From: Oxalobacteraceae bacterium OTU3CAMAD1 | GTDB taxonomy: Bacteria > Pseudomonadota > Gammaproteobacteria > Burkholderiales > Burkholderiaceae_D | Direction of reading: 5' to 3' | Assembly: GCA_024123915.1 (NCBI GenBank) | Contig: CP099650.1 | Span: forward strand, 1,054,001 to 1,118,000 | DNA: 64,000 nt | Part shown: piece by piece, positions 60,214 to 64,000 of the stretch | How positions within the stretch are numbered: the first letter of the stretch is position 1 | Layout: the number at the start of each line of letters is the position of its first letter | The notes under the pieces: generated by a model | What the model was told of the DNA's origin: nothing | Databases searched by the model: none | Seen by the model: the letters and a program-made list of their open reading frames with translations, nothing else | Position numbers and translations under genes: made by a program

Positions 60214-62520
60214 ATGTGGGGGCGGCTGATCTGCCTGTCGGTGCTGTCCTGCGCGGCGGCGATGGCGGCCGTGGTGGCAAACGGGCAAACGCCGCCGGCG
60301 GTGGCCGAAGACGAGCTTTTTTTGGAGGTAGAGTTGAACGGTGAACAGACCGGTTTGATCCAGCGCTACACCCGGGGTACAACCTCGGGGTTGCGCAGCA
60401 GCGTGCGCAATTTGCGCGAGCTCGAGCTGGACCCGGAACGTTTTGGCGTGGCGGGGCGGGAGGAGTTCGACCTCGACGACATCGCCGGCCTGAGCTACAC
60501 CTACGACGCGGCGCGCCAGGCCATCGCGCTGCGCGTGGCCGACGCCCTGCGCGCGCCGGTGGCGCTGTCGGTGCGCACCGTGCGCCAGGCCGGCGCGGCC
60601 ACGGTCACGCCGGGCGCGGTGCTCACCTATGACGCCTTCAGCCGCCTCGGCCGCGACCGCAGCCTGTCGCTGGCCCATGAGCTGCGCTACTTCAACGACA
60701 GAGGCGTGCTCAGCAGCACTGGCACGTACAACCACAGCGGCGACCTGCGCCAATACATCCGCTTCGACACCTCGTGGGTGCATGCCGACCCGGACACCCT
60801 GGCGGTGTGGCAGGTGGGCGACCTGATCTCGTCGTCGCTGCCGTGGAGCCGTTCGCTGCGCATGGGCGGCATGCAATGGCGCAAGAGCTTCGACCTGCGG
60901 CCGGACCTGCTGACCTTCCCGGTCGCCACGTTGGCCGGCTCGGCGGTGGTGCCCAGCGCCGTCAGCCTGTATGTCAACGGCGTGCGCCAGGTCGAGACGG
61001 CCGTGCCGTCGGGGCCGTTCGTGATCAACCAGGTCGCCGGCATCAACGGCGCCGGCCAAGCCACGCTGGTCACGCGCGATACGGCCGGGCGCGCCGTCTC
61101 GACCACGGTGCCGCTGTATGTCGATACGCGCCTGCTGGCCGCCGGCCTGAGCGACTACTCGGTCGAAGTCGGCGTGCTGCGGCGCGACTACGCCAGAAGG
61201 TCTTTCGGCTACGCCCGCACGCCGGCTGTCAGCGGTTCGCTGCGGCACGGCCTGAGCGACAGCCTGACCCTGGAGGCGCACGGCGAGGCCGGCCGCAGTG
61301 TCGTCAACGGCGGGCTCGGCGCCATGCTGCGGCTCGGCCAGGCCGGCGTGGTGCGCGGTTCCATCGCCGGCAGCGGCGGCCGTGGCGCCGGCGCCCAGGC
61401 CGGCGTGGGCTACCAATATTTGAGCGGACGCTTCAGCATCGACGCCGAAACCCTGCGCGCCAGCGCCGGCTACAGCGACCTGGCCACCGCCGACAGCGGC
61501 GCCGGCGCGCGCGCCAACGACCGGATCAATGTGAACCTGGCCTTGTTCCCTGGCCACAGCGTCGGCGCCAGCCTGGTCGCCCTGCGCGCGCCGCTGGTGC
61601 CGCCGGCGCGGGTGGCCGCGCTGTCGTACTCGGCCACCCTGGGCGCCGGCCTGTTCCTGAGCGTGAGCGCCTTCCGCGACACCCGCGACGCCCAGACGCG
61701 CGGCGTGTTCTTCAGCCTGAGCGCCTCGTTCGGCGACCGTATCGCCGTCAACGCCAGCCGGGGCCGCCAGAACGGCGTGCGCAGCACCGTGCTGACCGCC
61801 GGCCGCGCGGCCGATTACGACGGCGGCTTCGGCTGGGGCGTGCAATCGATCGGCAACAACGGCGCGGCGCTGCGCCAGGCCCAGCTCAATTATCTGGGCG
61901 GCTACGGCCAGGTCGGCGCGCTGGTGCAGCAAACCGGCGACAACCGCAACACCTCGCTCAACGCCGCCGGCTCGCTGGTGCTGATGGACGGCAGCGTGCA
62001 CGCGGCGCGCCAGGTCGGCGCCGGCTTCGCGCTGGTGTCGACCGACGGTGTCGGCGGCGTGCCGGTGCTGCAGGAAAACCGGCCGCTGGGACGCACCGGC
62101 GCCGACGGCTATCTGCTGGTGCCCAACCTGAATCCTTACCTGGTCAACCAGATCGGCATCGACACCAGCGCGCTGCCGCTGCACGCGCGGGTGGCCAACA
62201 CCAGCCGTAGCGTGGTGCCGGCGCGCATGTCCGGCATGCTGGCGCGCTTCCCTGTCGAGACCTATGCGGCCGCCAGCGTGATCCTGCACGGCGCCGATGG
62301 AAAGCCGCTGGCGGCCGGCGCCGAGGTGTTGCATGTCGAGAGCGGCGCCACCACGCTGGTCGGTTTCGACGGCGTCGCCTTCATCGACAACCTGGCCCCG
62401 CTCAACCACCTGCGCCTGCGCGCCGGCGGCGTCGATTGCATCGTCGAGTTTCCCTATGTTGCGGTCAAGGGCAACGCCTTGCCGGCCATCGGCCCCTTCA
62501 TTTGCCGGGGCGTGCAATGA
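60214..62520 (+). CDS. Outer-membrane fimbrial usher (CsuD-like)
   Basis: A 768-residue usher that assembles and secretes pilins. A signal peptide (about 1-24) is followed by the usher N-terminal region ('ELFLEVELNGEQTGLIQRY') and the barrel with plug region ('WQVGDLISSSLPWSRSLRMGGMQWRKSFDLRPDL', 'FPVATLAGSAVVPSAVSLYVNGVRQVE'). C-terminal Ig-like domains end about residue 768 ('FPYVAVKGNALPAIGPFICRGVQ'). It starts 11 bp after the chaperone stop and overlaps the tip gene by 4 bp. Confidence 0.92.
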   Translation: MWGRLICLSVLSCAAAMAAVVANGQTPPAVAEDELFLEVELNGEQTGLIQRYTRGTTSGLRSSVRNLRELELDPERFGVAGREEFDLDDIAGLSYTYDAARQAIALRVADALRAPVALSVRTVRQAGAATVTPGAVLTYDAFSRLGRDRSLSLAHELRYFNDRGVLSSTGTYNHSGDLRQYIRFDTSWVHADPDTLAVWQVGDLISSSLPWSRSLRMGGMQWRKSFDLRPDLLTFPVATLAGSAVVPSAVSLYVNGVRQVETAVPSGPFVINQVAGINGAGQATLVTRDTAGRAVSTTVPLYVDTRLLAAGLSDYSVEVGVLRRDYARRSFGYARTPAVSGSLRHGLSDSLTLEAHGEAGRSVVNGGLGAMLRLGQAGVVRGSIAGSGGRGAGAQAGVGYQYLSGRFSIDAETLRASAGYSDLATADSGAGARANDRINVNLALFPGHSVGASLVALRAPLVPPARVAALSYSATLGAGLFLSVSAFRDTRDAQTRGVFFSLSASFGDRIAVNASRGRQNGVRSTVLTAGRAADYDGGFGWGVQSIGNNGAALRQAQLNYLGGYGQVGALVQQTGDNRNTSLNAAGSLVLMDGSVHAARQVGAGFALVSTDGVGGVPVLQENRPLGRTGADGYLLVPNLNPYLVNQIGIDTSALPLHARVANTSRSVVPARMSGMLARFPVETYAAASVILHGADGKPLAAGAEVLHVESGATTLVGFDGVAFIDNLAPLNHLRLRAGGVDCIVEFPYVAVKGNALPAIGPFICRGVQ

Positions 62521-63554
62521 CGGGCGCCGTGGCCGCCCTGCTGCGCCGCCTGCCCGTGGCGGCGCCGCGCACGCTGGCGCCGGCTTTACTGCTGACCTTG
62601 CTCGGCGGGCACGCGCGCGCCGACAGTTGCGCGATCACGCCGCAGAACTTCGTGTTCCCCAGCGTCAGCTCGATTTCCAGCGTGGACGTGTATGCGTCGG
62701 CCAGCTTCAAGGTCACCTGCACCTGGACCAATTTCCTCGGCAACCTGTTGACGCCGAACGTGACGGTCTGCCTGTACCTCGGCGCCGGCACCAATTCCTC
62801 GGCCACGGTGACCAGCACGCGGCAGATCGGCAACGGCGCGCTGCGCGCCAACTACAACATCTATACCGACGCCACCTACACGCCGGCCAAGGTGTGGGGT
62901 GGCTGGGTGGGCACCAACACGCCGACGCCGATCATCTTTTCGATGACCAAGGGCGGCGGCGTCGGCTCGCTGGAACAGAACATCAGCCTGTTCGGCAAGC
63001 TGTCGGCCGACGCCACCCTGTCCGGCCTGACGCTCGGGCCGGACGACCTGACCTTCACGTCGGACTTCGGCGCCGGCAGCGGGCTGATGCAGTACGTCTT
63101 TTTCCTGACGGGCACCCCGGCCTGCGCGCTCGGGCCGACCATGCCGATCGCGTTCCGGGTCAGCGCCGCCGTCATCAACGATTGCAACATCAATGTCGGC
63201 AACCTGGTCTTCCCGAACAGCAAATTGCTGACGAGCGCGGTGCGCACGACGTCGAGCATGTCGGTGGTGTGCAGCAAGAACACGGCTTACCGCGTGGCCC
63301 TGTCGGGCGGTGCCAACGGCACCTCGACCGCCCGCAGGATGCGCAAAGTGGCGGGCGCGGAGCTGGTGGCATATCAGATCTCGACCACACTGGACGGCAG
63401 CAGCTGGGGCGACGGCAGCGGCGGTACGGTAATTATTTCGGGGACGGGCAACGGCGGCGCGCAGACGCAGACTTTATATGGCTTGGTGCCCGCGCAGGGT
63501 ACGCCATCGCCGGGGGATTACAAGGATACGGTGACGGCCACGGTGTCGTTTTGA
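62517..63554 (+). CDS. Two-domain spore coat U pilus tip protein (CsuE-like)
   Basis: A 345-residue secreted protein with two spore coat U domains: the first about 38-200 ('CAITPQNFVFPSVSSISSVDVYASASFKVTCTWTN') and the second about 205-345 ('AFRVSAAVINDCNINVGNLVFP', ending 'YKDTVTATVSF'). In Csu pili the two-domain protein is the tip adhesin, whose N-terminal domain binds hydrophobic surfaces. The start (ATGA overlap with the usher stop) gives an N-terminal signal segment (LAPALLLTLLGGHARA). Confidence 0.9.
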   Translation: MTGAVAALLRRLPVAAPRTLAPALLLTLLGGHARADSCAITPQNFVFPSVSSISSVDVYASASFKVTCTWTNFLGNLLTPNVTVCLYLGAGTNSSATVTSTRQIGNGALRANYNIYTDATYTPAKVWGGWVGTNTPTPIIFSMTKGGGVGSLEQNISLFGKLSADATLSGLTLGPDDLTFTSDFGAGSGLMQYVFFLTGTPACALGPTMPIAFRVSAAVINDCNINVGNLVFPNSKLLTSAVRTTSSMSVVCSKNTAYRVALSGGANGTSTARRMRKVAGAELVAYQISTTLDGSSWGDGSGGTVIISGTGNGGAQTQTLYGLVPAQGTPSPGDYKDTVTATVSF

Positions 63555-63594
63555 GCCGGGCCGGGCTGGCGCGCGCGGGTGGCGGCCGGTGGCA

Positions 63595-63948
63595 TCAGAA
63601 GTAGACGACCCAGTTCTGCGCGCCCGATTCGGTGCGGATGGGCGCGGCGGGGCGGTCAGTGGTGGTATTGGCGGTATTGGCGGGGGCGGGCTGGTCGCCA
63701 CGCGTGAGCAGGTAAGGGGTTTTCAGTTCGCAGACGACCGCCGGTGCGGGGGCGGTCGTGGCGGGCATGGCGGCGCGGGCGGTGGCGCGGGGCTGGCTGG
63801 TCGCGCTCTGCACGGTGCAAGCCTCCTTGACCACGAAGCTCACCTGCATGCCGCTGGTGGCGGCCTTGTTGCCCGCGACGGCGGACAGCGGCGAGCCGAA
63901 GAGGACGGCGGCAAGTGCGAGGGTCAGCGGGGCGGCAAGGATTTTCAT
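63595..63948 (-). CDS. Small exported protein with a spore coat U-like pattern
   Basis: A 117-residue protein with a signal peptide (about 1-26, 'MKILAAPLTLALAAVLFGSPLSAVAG'). The mature part has 'MQVSFVVKEACTVQ', then a Thr/Ala-rich stretch, 'VVCELKTPYLLTRGDQ' and a final 'NWVVYF'. This looks like a shortened spore coat U domain (beta-strand with Cys, Val-x-Cys...Pro-Tyr, terminal aromatic strand). It is convergent with the pilus operon, 40 bp from its end. No ribosome site is seen at the ATG used; a TTG 9 bp upstream is an alternative. Function unknown. Confidence 0.55.
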   Translation of the reverse strand: MKILAAPLTLALAAVLFGSPLSAVAGNKAATSGMQVSFVVKEACTVQSATSQPRATARAAMPATTAPAPAVVCELKTPYLLTRGDQPAPANTANTTTDRPAAPIRTESGAQNWVVYF

Positions 63949-64000
63949 GACGATCAATTCGAAAGGCAGTGGTTAGTAAGTTGCATCCATAGAACGAATT

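Noticed and set aside
60067..62517. Antisense frame of about 816 codons opposite the usher gene
   Set aside because: The same GC-driven shadow effect; the usher on the plus strand has clear domains and fits the operon.

Overview
The window looks like chromosomal DNA of a high-GC betaproteobacterium of the Burkholderiales, most likely Oxalobacteraceae (Massilia/Duganella/Janthinobacterium relatives). This is inferred from gene order: the HIT, DUF971, ubiE, Tim44-like, ubiJ, ubiB, TPMT, fmdB, DUF502, aspS, nudB, ybhP, clsB and hslR run is a typical Burkholderiales housekeeping block. Three TonB-dependent receptors, many FMN, heme and periplasmic enzymes and a Csu-type pilus fit the same group. 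No tRNA, rRNA, CRISPR array or transposase was recognised.

Layout. 0-20 kb: ubiquinone synthesis (ubiE, ubiJ, ubiB), aspartyl-tRNA synthetase, NudB, cardiolipin synthase and Hsp15. The block is interrupted at 0.67-8.4 kb by a sulfur-scavenging type module (LacI regulator, SsuA-like binding protein, TonB receptor, DszA/NtaA-type monooxygenase) and two secreted proteins. The four-gene module lies between two oppositely oriented copies of a palindromic repeat. 20-27.5 kb: a TetR-controlled beta-oxidation operon (acyl-CoA dehydrogenase, FadN-type bifunctional enzyme, thiolase, enoyl-CoA hydratase), with a 6 x 12 bp tandem repeat ahead of the first enzyme gene. 27.5-29.1 kb: a Tat-exported PhoD phosphatase.

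29.1-32.4 kb is a lower-GC accessory island with a nuclease-like protein, a membrane coiled-coil protein and an AAA ATPase under a symmetric control region. 32.4-39.6 kb is a tightly packed transglutaminase/DUF2126, ATP-grasp/alpha-E and transglutaminase cluster. These families are predicted, but not proven, to make and process peptide-like amide bonds. A Mx-type zinc metallopeptidase that may belong with it lies at 41.8 kb, beyond a second accessory patch (DUF3885, two orphans, a HAD remnant). This is the best candidate for an under-described system here.

43-52 kb: envelope and uptake genes (periplasmic binding protein, siderophore receptor, S41 peptidase, catalase-like protein, carbohydrate-type TonB receptor). 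52-58.7 kb: signalling (hybrid histidine kinase, chemoreceptor, receiver-AraC regulator), a PnuC-like transporter, and an M48 peptidase fused to a type IV pilin-like segment. 58.9-63.6 kb: a compact four-gene archaic chaperone-usher (Csu-type) pilus operon, followed by a convergent small secreted protein that looks like a miniature of the pilus subunit.

Two families of palindromic repeats (four copies and two copies) sit between genes. Functions are assigned by reading motifs and gene order only; no database search was run.
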